A stretch of 64,000 nt of DNA from Brachypterus glaber (lineage: Eukaryota > Arthropoda > Insecta > Coleoptera > Kateretidae), in the NCBI GenBank assembly GCA_958510825.1, contig OY294046.1:6388595-6452594 (forward strand), written 5' to 3'. The stretch's first letter is position 1, and the number at the start of each line of letters is the position of its first letter. The translations under genes and the position numbers were made by a program. A model generated the notes under the pieces. That model had not been told where the DNA came from. It searched no databases and was given only the letters and a program-made list of their open reading frames with translations. Shown here one piece after another: positions 35,484 through 49,000 of the stretch.

Positions 35484-36206
35484 CCGGGTGTCCCAACTCT
35501 ATTTACCCAGAAATTTTCTCGAAAACTAAAAGAGATAATCAACTTCTGCGAAAACCATCTTAAATTAGACAACTTAAACTATCTTTTAGCATATATTTGA
35601 TACTTTCAGCTCTCAAAATGTGAGCAGGGGGGCACGGGGGGGAGTTTTTTTTAAAACGAAAGGGGGGTCGTGTGATACATCATTTTAAAGCAAATAAAAT
35701 TATTTATTGGACTGTATATTTTTTTATTTTTTAAACAATTTTTTTAAGGTTTTGATTCTTTAGTTTCTTGTGCTAAAAAATGCGTTTTTTTTTATTTTTA
35801 TTTATGTCAATTAAAATTAGTTTAAAAGTATAATTTACATTTTTTCATCATGAAATTAGTAACTTTTAAAAAATAGTTTGGATATATAGATTTTTTTAGA
35901 GTAATTTTGACAAAAATACCCATTTTCAACCCTATTTTAAACCCAAAAAAAACTGTTTACAAAAGTTAAATAATATATAGTTAAATGGAGAATTAAATAA
36001 GCTTTAAAATGATGTATTACACGACCCACCTTTCCTTTTATAAAATGTCCCCCTATGCCCCCTTCCCCACATTTTAAGAGTTGAAAGTATTAAATATATG
36101 CTAAAAGATAGTTTAAGTTGTCTTATTTAAGATGGTTTTCGCAGAATTTGATTATCTCTTTTAGTTTTCGAGAAAATCGTTGGGTAAATAGAGTTGGGAC
36201 ACCCGG
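35484..36206. mobile_element. TA-flanked inverted-repeat element (723 bp)
   Basis: Starts CCGGGTGTCCCAACTCTATT and ends AATAGAGTTGGGACACCCGG, with TA at 35482-35483 and 36207-36208. Halves are imperfect reverse complements. It abuts the next element (36211) with only TATA between. Confidence 0.85.
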
Positions 36207-36210
36207 TATA

Positions 36211-36700
36211 CAGGGTGATCAGTAACTGGCATGCCAAAAGGTGATGAAGAGGTGATTCTACATCCAAAAATATGAAAAAAAGTTTCTATAAAGGTTGGTC
36301 CGGAAACGGGCCCTAAGGGAGCTACGGTCGGCCGTAGCTCCCTTAGGGCCGCGGCCCTTTGAATATATATTGAATGGGAAACAAAAATAGTACCAATAAA
36401 ATTTTAATGCTGCTTCATTAAAAACTAAGAAAAAAAGTATTCTTCATAGAAATACCTAAATTTAATATTAAAGGTGTAATAGCCTTTTAAAACGTAACAT
36501 TTATGGTGGCACAAAATGTTACTTTTTTTTAAACGGTTACTCCTACAGTGTTAGACAATATGACATTTTTTATGTATTTTTTCTTAAGGAATCTATATTT
36601 CTTAAAAATTTAAAAAGGATACACATAAAAAAGTTTGGGGAAAAAATGTGTTAAGCCTCACATTTTTTCGGATGGGTTTAAAAAAAATGTATCAAAATGT
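36211..36700. mobile_element. Truncated CAGGGTGATCAGTAACTG element with a secondary hairpin
   Basis: Matches the left two-thirds of the complete copy at 52915-53646. It contains a perfect 19-bp GC-rich inverted repeat (36309-36327 against 36332-36350, loop TCGG) that the complete copy lacks: its left arm GGGCCCTAAGGGAGCTACGG was duplicated in reverse. Confidence 0.75.
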
Positions 36701-36914
36701 TTGAAACAAAACAAAAAAAAAACAATATTTTTTATGAATTATGCAAGTCAAACAACTTTTTATCACATTTTATCATAATTTTTTTCGTTGTAAAATAAAA
36801 CTGTACAATATGGTTAAGATAGGTTAAATTGCAATAAAACTTTTAAGCATAGTCACTGTGTACACCCGCAAGTACCCATTACGAAAAAGATGCATCAAAG
36901 AAACGTGATGCATT

Positions 36915-36924
36915 TATATAAAGG
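36915..36924 (+). promoter_or_regulatory. TATA box of the chitin-binding gene
   Basis: TATATAAAGG lies 90 bases before the ATG at 37005, predicting transcription start near 36945-36950 and a 5' leader of about 55-60 bases. Just upstream, 36889-36914 holds two related TGATGCAT-type motifs in inverted arrangement, which could be a factor-binding site. No initiator match is clear. Confidence 0.5.
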
Positions 36925-37004
36925 ACATCTGCAATGGGATTGCATCTCTGTAGCCTTTAGTTTCGTGACGCATACGTAACTTAATTCCGCGACGACTCTT
37001 TAAT

Positions 37005-37061
37005 ATGTTAAGTGCCGTGATTGCAGTTTCGGTGTGTGTATGTTTTAGTAATGCTCTAATT
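37005..37061 (+). CDS. Gene 2 exon 1: signal peptide
   Basis: Nineteen codons from ATG, strongly hydrophobic, ending at an excellent donor (ATT then GTAAGTG). The exon ends in phase 0, matching the phase-0 acceptor at 42698. A TATA box and a leader of suitable length precede it. Too short to stand out by ORF length; found from promoter, signal peptide and donor. Confidence 0.65.
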
Positions 37062-40000
37062 GTAAGTGAAATGTTCATAATTTTACCAGTTTTATATGGT
37101 TGGTCACACGTATTAAGGATATAAATTTGGATAGTTTGGATGCAGCTATAAAAAGGTCATAATTAGCTAATAACACTAGGCAATACGGTTTCTTGCCCCG
37201 ATTGGAGTCATATGTTTTTTAACTAATTTTGGGTCACTGAAACCGAATCTGGCCTCAGAATATTTCTATTACCTAAGTTTTCTGAGAAAAATAAGATAAA
37301 AATGTTAAATTATTATTATATTAATTATTTTATCCCTCTTTTGTTCTAAAATCATGGGAGACAAAAATATTCCAAAGACAAATTTGGATTCGGCGACTCA
37401 ATATTAGTTAAAAAATACCCAACTTAAAATATACAAACTTTAAATTCATAGGTAGAATAAATAGGGATATTATGAAAAAAAAAATATTAAAAAAAAATGG
37501 ATAATGTGACAAAACTAAGTAGGGGTGGAGGGTAAGAAGAAGGGTGCATAAGGAGACAAGCTTATCGCCAGGTACTCATGCCAAAAATTGTCAAAAATCA
37601 TTACTAGGGGGTCAAAAATGAACTAAAAAAATGTTACGTATTAAGGTTCCTATGTAATAAAGTAACATTTTTATGATGTAGAACTATTAAAAAAACAAAA
37701 AAAAATACACAATATTTTGTTTTATAAATTATTTTTAAATTGGCATAATTGCATGTACTAAAACTTAAAAAATAAGACGTGCTGATTTTTTTTTTGAGGT
37801 CAAATTTGGATTCTGCGCCTTTAAATTGATAAGAAAAATATATTTTTTGGGCTCGGGAAAAAAGTTTACACTGTGTACTTTAATTTTATATCTTTTTCAT
37901 TTATTTACTTTTTAGGAACAAACTAAGCAAAATAAAAAAATATTTGTATAAATATTTTTGTAGAGAATTTTATAATCTAAAAATTAAGTTCTATATAGTT
38001 TTTAAAAAAATTTGATAGTTTTGCCACAAATGAGCAATTAAGTAAACTCTGCACTTTCATTTTAACCTTTTTATTTTTTTTTCGCGTACTTACTCTGACA
38101 GTAGGTTCTTGACATATAGATTTTTGAATTCCTCGTATTTTTTTTTAATATACACTAAAATTTTCAAAATTCTACTCTTTTTTTAAAGATTTTGAAAAAA
38201 AGTCATTATTACCTGAACTTATATCTCAAAAATTTTAGGTGCTGGAATTTTTCTAAGGTCAGATTCGGATTCTATGTCCTCGAATTAGTAAGAAAAATTT
38301 ACTTTCCGATCGGGGCAAAAAAAAAAGTTGTGATTTGTTGCCTAGTGTAATTATTAATTTAACTATAACGTAACTTCATTTAAGATATTACTCGACTATT
38401 TTTCTGGTTAGTGTAACCAGATTTCTGCATATAACTAATATTTAGTTAGACCACTCAAATAACGTAGAATTACTACGTGAATTTACAATAAGTGTATCCG
38501 GGATAATATTTTAAAGAGTAGTAGTGGATGGTAACAGAACACTCCTGTTAGTTTTTCACCGGCTGAATTTCTTAAGGGGTGTCTGCTATCTTGAATTTTA
38601 GGGGAGAGTGCGGTTATCTCGCAAATATGTATCTTACTATGAATTTCACTTACCAAATTTTGATTACCACTGATACTTTTTGTCATTTCGTCGTATGAGA
38701 ACAAGGTTTTAACTGTATAAATTATAGATTTGAGTTATCATCAATCAAAACTTTAAAATCATTAAACTTACCATAAATTTCATAACTGAGTGGTGTATTA
38801 TGCTGGGATGGGCTTATATTAGGATAAATTAGTACCTATAATACACATTTTGTTAATATTTTAAATATTAGCTAAAATAAAATTTATTTAATAATCAGTT
38901 GGAACATTGATAACCCAAAAAAATCTGCGAATAGTACACTCAGAGAAAAATCGTTGTAAAATCAAACAAAAGTCATATGATTAAAAAGAAAACCAATATG
39001 TTTTTGCTCCAAGAGTGTTTTTTGTTAATACAAAAAGATATTTTTTAATTTTATAAGCCATTGTAGAAATTAAAGTATTCATTGTAATTTGAAAAATGTT
39101 TCCTCTTAAATAATTTAAACTTGTAAATGATTTAAACACAAAAACTGGTTATTTTAAAAAGAATTCTTTTAATATATTGATATTTTTCAATAATATAAAG
39201 GGAAATATTATAATTTTATTAAGAAAACATTAAAATAAGAAAGTAAGGGACAATACTTTTACTTTAAAGTGAAAAATGGTTTGGTGTAAAAATTATTTTT
39301 TTAAATTAATATTGTTCATAACTAAAACATAAAGTTTTTACTTTTAATATTTTAAAAGGAAATTTTTCTAAATTAAAATAATTTCTTATTGATTTTACAA
39401 GATGGGATTTTTCTGAGTGTAGTAGTACAACAGTGTTCTAACTGAGTTATAACCGTTTTGCATTAAATTCACATGTTTTTTGGCTGTTTTTTTTTTTAAT
39501 TATTTGTACATAAATGCAATATTTTGGATAAATTATTATTAATCATTATTAAAATTGATAATTAATAGTTGTTTTGCACCGGTATTCCTCATCAACCTCC
39601 ATAGTTTTGGTAAAAATCAGAGGCCAAACTTTTGATTGAGTACCTGATTTTTGAGTAAGAAATTCAACTTTATTGTCAGTTAGAACCTCATTGCACTAAA
39701 AAAATGTAAAAATATGCAGATAGAACATGGTTTTGTAAATAAAATGGGCTATGTGCATAATATTTTTATTTTTTAAGTACAGGCGAAAAACTAATGAATT
39801 CTCTCAATTTAAAATTAATTTAAAAAAAATGAATTTTATTCCTAAAATGGAATAAAAGGCAATTTTGAATGTAGACCAATTTTTAAAGTGACCTAAAATA
39901 AGCTAATAAAATTTTGATGTTTCTGGAATGATAATTTGAGTTGGTGACGCTACAATATGTTTTAAAATAAAACGATGCTTTTGCTTTATTACCATTTCAA

Positions 40001-43000
40001 TAGTAGGTAAGGAGATTTCAAATAAGAAAAAAAAATTTAAAATTGATCCTACAGTTACTGCACAAACACATGTTGCGTGGAGATTCAAATGTACCAGCAC
40101 GGCTCTATGTTAGTATGACAACATTTTGTATACAATACACACATTGCAGTATTTAATATCACAAGTAAAGTATTAAATACCAATGGTGGCGATATAAATA
40201 ACAAATAGGTATTTACAAATAAAATTTAGTATTAAATTAACAATGACATTTTCTGAGTGTGAGATACAACTATAAATACTTAAGTTTCTATCACCCTGTA
40301 CATAAATTCTCTAATGCATTTTGCTATATTTTACTCTTTTAAATGGATTCGTACGAAAAACTTATTAGCGAAGAGGGAACGGTTAATTGTTGATTTACGA
40401 TCTACTCTCAGGAGGTATAAAACGTTTTTATTAATACTTCTTTTATTTGAAGTGTTGCTGTTCATTTTATTTTACTTTATAATGAAATAATGTTATTTGA
40501 TATGTTTTTTTCACTACTAGCTTTAGAAGTTACCATTATTTAGCTAGTTTTTAATTCTAGAAATTAATAGTAATTATATACCAAGGTAGAGAAGATATTT
40601 TTTATAGCCAAGCGTATTAAATCCCCTAGCAGCGAGGGATTTAAGAGTTCGAGGCTATAATAGTCTTCTCTACCGTAGATTATAATTATATATTAGTTTT
40701 TTTACTACTATCACTATTTAACAATTTTATTCAAATAATAAAATAAATTATTAACAGAGATGATATTTTTTAAAATTTTCATAAAAATCAAGTAGCCTTG
40801 ATCAATGACATTTGCTCAAATAAATACTTTGAACTGACGTTTAAAAATTTAGTTTTTTTAGGATTGTTATTCTTGTTACTCACTTTTACTCACTCCTATT
40901 TCACAACGGTTTTTCTGACAACTGAGATCAATGCACGGATTGAGCCTTTGAAGTGTTTTAGGAAGATAGACAAGCGGACGTGCCCATAGAATTAGACTAA
41001 ATATGTTTTTTGTTTAAACTAAAACTCATTGAGGTTTGTTAGACCCCTACCTTGTTAACGGAGGGATATAGGTCAAAACTAAAAAAGGCATTAAAGGTTC
41101 GCATAACCATACACATAAGGTTATAAGCCTGCGTACAAGACACATGACGGCACTAACCAATTACAGCATTGTATGTTATACAGTGCGTGCATTAAGTCTG
41201 GAATCACCCGATTAACTCTTTAGTTACAAGTAAAACACAAAAACCCTCGGATAGGTCGATTTTTATTTTTAATTTTGCAAATTATGGTGTAATAAAAGTT
41301 ATTAAAATTTGCACCCCCTTGCACCCTCACCCCCCAACTTTTTTTTTTCAAATAGCAATCTACCCCTTGTGACACTTCGTTGGAAAGGTAATTTAATAAG
41401 CTTTCCAACGGTGTATAATAAAGCCTAATTTGGTAAAGGGCTAATGATAAAATGCACAATTTAGTTTATTATAAAGACATGTAAAGTATAACTTTAGTTC
41501 ACTATAAATGTTCAAATTGATTTCCTTCAGCTCTTTGACAGTGGACAGTAAAAAAACGGGATTAAAATCGATTAAATAGTAAACATAAAATTGGTCAATA
41601 AAAAGAAAAAAAATTGCATTTTTCAACAGGGTATAAAATATTACAATAAGTTTAAAACAACCTTATTTAGATTCTCAGGAAGGTGCCAAGTAGGAAATAG
41701 GGCAACAATTACCATTATGCGTAATATTTCAAACACAAACAATGTTTAAATAAAACATGCGTTTTTTCATAGACCCTTTAACAAATTAGGCTTTTTCACA
41801 CACTGTTGGAAAGCTTATTAAATTACCTTTCCAATGATGTATCACAAGGGGTAGGTTGCTGTTTGAAAAAAAAAGTTGGGGGGTGAGGGTGCAAGGGGGT
41901 GCCAATTTTGATAACTTTTTTTAAACCAAAATTTGCAGAATTAAAAATATAAATCGACCTGTCCGAGGATTTTTGTATTTTACTTGTAACTAAAAAGTTA
42001 TTCGGGTGATTCCAGACTTAATGCTCGCACTGTATATTAAGGCGGTTATGCGGGCCTCTGGTGGCGCTTAAGTCAATCCCAGATATGGAAATCGAAACAA
42101 ATTTCTCATACAAAACCACAGCTTACATTCAACAAAATTGTGTACTTTTAAAACATTTTCTTTAGTTAACTTTCTTGCATTTAAATTAAGTAACTATATA
42201 ATATAAGGAACTTTTATATTGAATAACATTCAATGAATATGGTATATTAGTGTGGACCTTATATTTATTTATTATCTTAAACTTTTCATTTAGCTGTAAC
42301 TCAACGAACTAATAACTCTTCCCTCTAGAATAGGCATTTCATTCGTAAAAACTGATAAAAAGGTAGCCAACATATACATTCGTCTGTCTTACTCGCACAG
42401 CTTTGTTCTAACAGAGACAACAATACCAGTTACTGGTAATTGTTATTGTTCCGGACTGAATATACCTACTATTTGTTTACAAACAAACCGAGATGTTGGC
42501 GATACTTTATTTTAACGGTATGCGTATTCTAGAAAGAAGAGTTATTAGTTCGTTGGTGTACTAGAAAATTCTAAAAATATTAATGATCAAACTTCTCTAA
42601 GGGTCCTAACTGGGAACCTTTTTTTGCATGGAGTTTTAGCGATGATATGTTGAATTACGTTTTTCCTTCAAGTATTCTATGATTGAATTTATTTCAGTCA
42701 AACATTGCCAACAAAGGATACAACGACAATGAAAATGAGCAATATACAAAAGAAGAGGCCTTATCAAGCGACAACCAAAACTCTGCCAATCACTTTACTG
42801 ACAATCTCCCGGGGGACCCCGCTTTAGATTACCCGACATACACCGATATTCCCAGAACGGGTTTTTCCTGCCAGGGAAAGGTTAATTGGCGATACTATGC
42901 TGATATCGAGACTGACTGTCAGGTAGGATCATATTTTTCAGGTTATTTATTATTTATCTATAAATCTCAAAAAAACAATTCTTTTTTTGCTGGTTTTTAG

Positions 43001-46000
43001 ATAAGGGTCCACTCGAATTAAAAAAATTATAGATATAGATAAACTTTTTACTTTTTTACTTTACTTTTTTACTTAAACGATAAAGTAGCTGCACGATCAG
43101 CTAATATCAATATGGTGGTTATACTACTGGAATATTAGTTATATCGGGAATTTTCTACTGTAGAAAATTCTAGTGAGAATCTCTGTAGTATTTTGTTTTT
43201 CAGTATTTCTCTTTTACAACAAGATTTCATACCTAAAACTAATAATAATTAAATATGAATATATTACTATTTATAATTATTGTTATTACTTTATTATTTA
43301 ACAAAAAATACCTCAAAATATTCATTTAATAAAATGTAATTTTATAGGTTGACTTTTATGAACATACTTGCAAGCCTAGCGCAGTACCGCGCTAGTCAAT
43401 AAGTCAGTAAGTAACTAAACTATTGACAGAACCATAATTTGCAATTTAAAAATGGACAAAAAAGGTTTTAGTTTAGCAATTGAGAATGGAATTAAATTAA
43501 CCAAATCAAAGAATATGCCTGTAAAATTATTAAGATAAGTAATAAAACAATTTATATAATTTCTAGAAGAAAAAAAATTATAAAAGTAGGTTTGACATAT
43601 TATAAATCGTTGAAAAATAATTTTCCAAACTACACATGATTCATCGAATTATCGAGTAAAAATCACAGTTTTCATTCAAATTTGCTGTCAAAGGAAATAA
43701 TTACTCCAGGGGCGATGCCCGGTCGTAATTATTTCCAGACAGCAAGTTTTCATGAAAACAGCGAATTTTTCCAGCATAATTCTCAGCCTTTTGTGTAATT
43801 ATATATGACAATTTAATGACTTAATTAAAATTAAAAATTCATATCTTCATAAAACTTTAGAGTGAAATAATAAACTAAATATTAATTATCAAAGCAATTA
43901 AAATAAATATTATAATTATAATAAATCCTAACAAAAGTAATTTAAATTAAAAGTTTGCCAAGGGCGGATCTCAAAATATAACTATGGTTATAATTTCGTT
44001 ATAAGTTATGAGACTAATAACTAAATATTATTAATAACTCCTAACCCACCCTGAAAAACATTAACAATAAAAATAAAAATTGAATTAAGTTGCAAAAATT
44101 AACCAAATCGACAAATTTTAAAATTTAAAAATATTTTTGCTGCATAACTTTTTTTTGCATAGTTTGATTTGATAACACAGGGCTGCGAAAAAAATATTTT
44201 TAAAAGTTGTTTGTAGTTTTATGTTTCTATGTATGATTTAAAAAAATGAAGTAGTTTAATTTAACTAAATTGACTAAGTGCCTTTTGCTTGTAAGCCCAA
44301 GTATTATGGTGTGGGTCCCATTTCTTATATCCGAGATATAAACACTCTAAAATACTGAATCCGCCAATGAAGTTTGCATTTGAACAAAGCAGATAAAATT
44401 GTATTGCATATATAAAATTTAGCTTTTAAGAAAATCCGTCAATGTCCATAAAAATATAAATTACTAAAACTCATTTAAATTATTAAAACTCTTTAAGAAC
44501 TATAGGACTATAATTTTCGTTTTAATTTCAAAACCTTTTCTGTAGAGTTGTTAAAATTTAATTGGTAGCTTTTATAGACCAAAATTAAAATTCATATATT
44601 AAAATATTACCAGAATAACCAAAACGTTAGTAGATAAGGGCGTGAGTTGTGCCACAAATGTAGGTGCAAAAAAAATTAAACCAAAATAAATTTTTTTCCA
44701 AAAAAGATATTCTCAGATTCAGTTTTATTGCCCCCAAATCCCCTTAATTTTGTATCTAAATATCGTAATTTAAAAATGTATTGATTACACAGGCCAACAA
44801 GGATTTTGTGATCTGATGTTTTTTTTTTCTGGCTTAGGTAAGACCCACTGACTGCCAAACGTATAATCTTATTCCATTTTAAATTTTTAAGTTACCCTAC
44901 TAGAAGTTTAACGTTAGAATAACGTTTTTCTAATGTTAGAAAACTGTATAAAAGTACGTTATAAAATATGTGCAAATGTCCCGCTTATTAACGTTAGAAT
45001 CTAACGTGAGTTACAAACGTTAATCTAACGTTAGATTTTTAAGTTAGAAATACGTTATAAGTACGTTTAATTTCTACCTGCATCATAAAATGGCAGCTGG
45101 TGACAAATTTATTCATATAAATAAATCTTAATATATTTTAGTAATCATAATATTTTTAAACATAATTTCGTTACATTTATTTATAAAATAGCTTTTTAGG
45201 TGGCCCTAAATATTTTTCGTGTAATATGCTGTTATACTTCGATAAATACGTTTACTTCTCAGAAAAACTTTATATTTAATTAGTTAATATTTATTTATAC
45301 ATTCAGAATCTTAAAATATGTGTTCAATTCTAGTACAAAGGTTGCTATAATTTTGACTTTTGGGGCATATTTTTTTAAACTTATTACAGAAATAATAAAT
45401 AATTATCAAACCTAGGCACATAGCTGTCTGAAGTATTTTCTACTATAGCTTACGTATTAATAATGGATATTTAAAAAATATTTAAAGTTAGAATAAGGTT
45501 AGAATTTAGTTGGGAAACTAACGTTAGATTTATGTATAAAGTTAGATTTATATATTTTATAACGGTTTTGTCAAACGTTAGTTTTTAAGGTTAGATTTAT
45601 ATATTTTATAACGTTTTTGTATAACGTTTGAGACTAAATATAAAAATGTCACTAATCTAATGTTATGTTAAGTTACAATACAATACAATACAATACAATA
45701 CAATACAATACAATAAAATAGGCAGGGGAAGCGGCCAGTTTAGGAGAAAATCTAAACTATTGATACGTTTTTCTCGCCAAAACAAACATGAACCTAAAAT
45801 ATAGTATAACATAACCTTCAAAAAAATTTACACGAAAAAATCACTCAAACTTTAAAAAAATATTCATAATCAATATCACACAGGGAAAAAATACTGGGTA
45901 ACTCTTTTTACACTGATAACACGTATATTGTTTATGCACAGGTACACAAAATAGTACACACATTGGTGTTCTGTGAGTACACATTCCGCGCGAAAATGTA

Positions 46001-49000
46001 TCATCGCCGATGATTCATCGGCAAGATCACGCAAGAACAGGGCCATAATATTTTTTTTTAATATCATTGTCAACAGTTTTTTTACTGATTACAATATTAT
46101 TTAAATATGCATATTCGTCAATTTTTGTGTGAAAAAGGGAATTAGTAATTTATGTTTACATCTGCCAAGCTTAGCAAATAAACATTAAATTTATTAAATC
46201 ACGTTACGTAACGTTTACCTAGACCCCTCCCCCTCCCCCCTGTCACAAACTGTAACAATTTCTCTGACCTCCCCCTAGGCGCGTTACGTAATATATGGAC
46301 AGCCTCCTACTTGCTCTTTAAAGTTTAGAATTTAAAGATAAAACCCTTGGAGATATATTTGAAACGTAATAAGCTATATGAATAATAAAAATAAAAGGTT
46401 ATATTTTCTCATGCACCGCATGCAAAACGCCAAAGCGCTTTTTTTCAATAATGAAACATCAAAATCTAATTTAAAGCGCACGGCATGTCGCGGAATTTTC
46501 TCTTTATGAAATATATTTTTCTTCAAAGAATCCAGTCCTTTTAATCTCATTAATTATATCTAGAGTCGATCCAAATAGAAGCGGTTCTGTCGTAAGTTAT
46601 TGGACATTTTCTTTAACTACACTGTAAAAAATAATTCCAGAATTTAAAAAAAAAAATTCAAAAATCGTCCTAGAGAAAAAATTCTTGGATATATTTATTT
46701 ATAGTCATAAAGGGACCTTTTACAAGGTATTTTATACCCAAGACTGTTAAAATAAGTTTTTGCACGACCAAAACTAAAACCTAATTTTACGCTTTAATTT
46801 TCGGGACTAAACTTTCCGTTTTTCTCCCTAGGGAATAAAAATCACGGCAACCTTGATAATATTAAAATATTATACTTACTATGTGCTTTGCTGGTTCAAA
46901 AATTAGGTTTGATGGTGTTTTGTAATAAATTAGCGATTTAAACCAATTTATTTGATTTTAACAAAGAAAACCTTTAAAAATAACATTGTTATAACAATTT
47001 ATACATAACTTAAAATTTATCATCTTCGTCCATTTTATTGACGTTTGTGTCAACCATATTAAAAAACAATTGAAATCGCGATAGCCATGAAACTGACTTT
47101 TCGCAATTTACAGGCATCTTGATTAAATTACGAAAATAAAACAACCGATTTTAAACGCGTGGTTTTTAATTTTAATTTTATCTACCTACCTAAATTATGA
47201 TTGGTCCTGCAAAAAATAGTGTATATACCTCAGGACTAAACTTGGCTGTTTTAGTCCCTTGAATTTCTGTTTCCCTCGCTCGCTACGCTCGCTCAAGAAA
47301 CACAACTTTTTTTTTAAATGTCCGTCTGAGTCACAATTTTTGTAGACACGATAACTCAAGAAGGAATAATCCGATCTTATTAAAATTTTCAGGAAAAATC
47401 AAGTTCTATGAGGGGAAGATCCCTATTTTTTTTTTTAAGTACTCCCCCCCAAAAACGAAAAAGTTATGGGGGGGTTTTAAAAAAATTGAAAAAGGCTAAA
47501 AGAAAATTCCGATTAATATAACTTTTTCAGGAAAAATATATGGGATCAATTCTTAAAAAAAATAAATAAAATTTTTTTTTTGTTTTTTTTTTAGAAAAAA
47601 TTTTTTAGACCTATATTTTTGAATGACGTTGACAGATATCTTGCCTAAAAGATAAACCTCGATTTTGTCGCAGTGTTTTTGATTATAATCAAAGTTTAAT
47701 TTTCTTAAAATAGTTAGTGACTAATTATATTTGTCCACAGGTTTTCCACGTTTGCGAGACAGAATATTCAAAAATATCGTTTGTCTGTCCAATCGGAAGC
47801 ATATTCAATCAGCGCCATCTTGTGTGTGACTGGTGGTACAACGTCAACTGTAACGATGCTGAAAGCCTCTACGTATTAAAAATTGACCTCGAACGGGAGC
47901 AGCAGCAGTTAGAAGAGGACCAAGAAAATGGTTCGTATAATAATATATTTTTTGCACGACCAAAACTAAAACCTAATTTTACGCTTTCATTTTCGGGACT
48001 AAACTTGCCGTTTTTCTCCCTAGGGAATAAAAATCACGGCAACCTTGATAATATTAAAATATTATACTTACTATGTGCTTTGCTGGTTCAAAAATTAGGT
48101 TTGGTGGTGTTTTGTAATAAATTAGCGATTCAAACAAATTTATTTGAAGTCCAAACAAAGAAAACCTTTAAAAATAACATTGTTATAACAATTTATACAT
48201 AACTTAAAATTCATCATCTTCGTCCATTTTTTGACGTTTGTGTCAACCATATTAAAAAAAAAATGACATCGCGATAGCCATGAAACTGACTTTTTTACAG
48301 GCATCTTGATTAAATTACGAAAATAAAACAACCGATTTTAGACGCGTGGTTTCTAATTTTTATTTTATCTACCTACCTAAATTATGTTTGGTCCTGCAAA
48401 AAATAGTGTATATACCTCAGGACTAAAACAGCCAGTTTAGTCCCTAATAAACTTCTCCATCTTTAATTCTATGTTTAATTTTATAGAATTAAATTCGTGT
48501 TTAAATTCACAGAATTAAATATTTAATTTTGTGAATTTAAGGATAGAATAAAAATGGCGGAAAGGAGGGTATCGTGTTTTGGGATAAATCGCCTGCAACG
48601 ATAAGACTTTACATGCTTATAGATACATATAAAATAACTACTTTGCCAAAATTTTAGTTCTTTTTACATCCCGGAACATACTTTAATCAAATGTTGAAGT
48701 CGCTATAGCAAAAAAAAATCTTCTATACAGGGTGTATTTGAAATAGGGTAGGAAATTTTAACAGGTGATTCTACATGATAAAATATGACAAAATGTTCCT
48801 ATAAACATATGTCTAAAAATGCGTCATAAGGGAGCTACGCCCCTTTGAAATTGGATAAAAAAATCGGTTTTTATTTAATAACTCAGGAACCCTTTGAGAT
48901 ATATTAACGAGGTTTTGCACGTGAATTAATCCTAATAAGGCTCTTCTTTGTATGTCATTTTCACGTACTTATTTAAACCAGGGGTGTGCGAAACGGGGGG

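Noticed and set aside
8670..42697. A 34-kb intron joining gene 1 to the chitin-binding exons
   Set aside because: The donor ATT/GTCAGT is poor, coding continues to a natural stop, and a better first exon exists at 37005. Reported as an open question.
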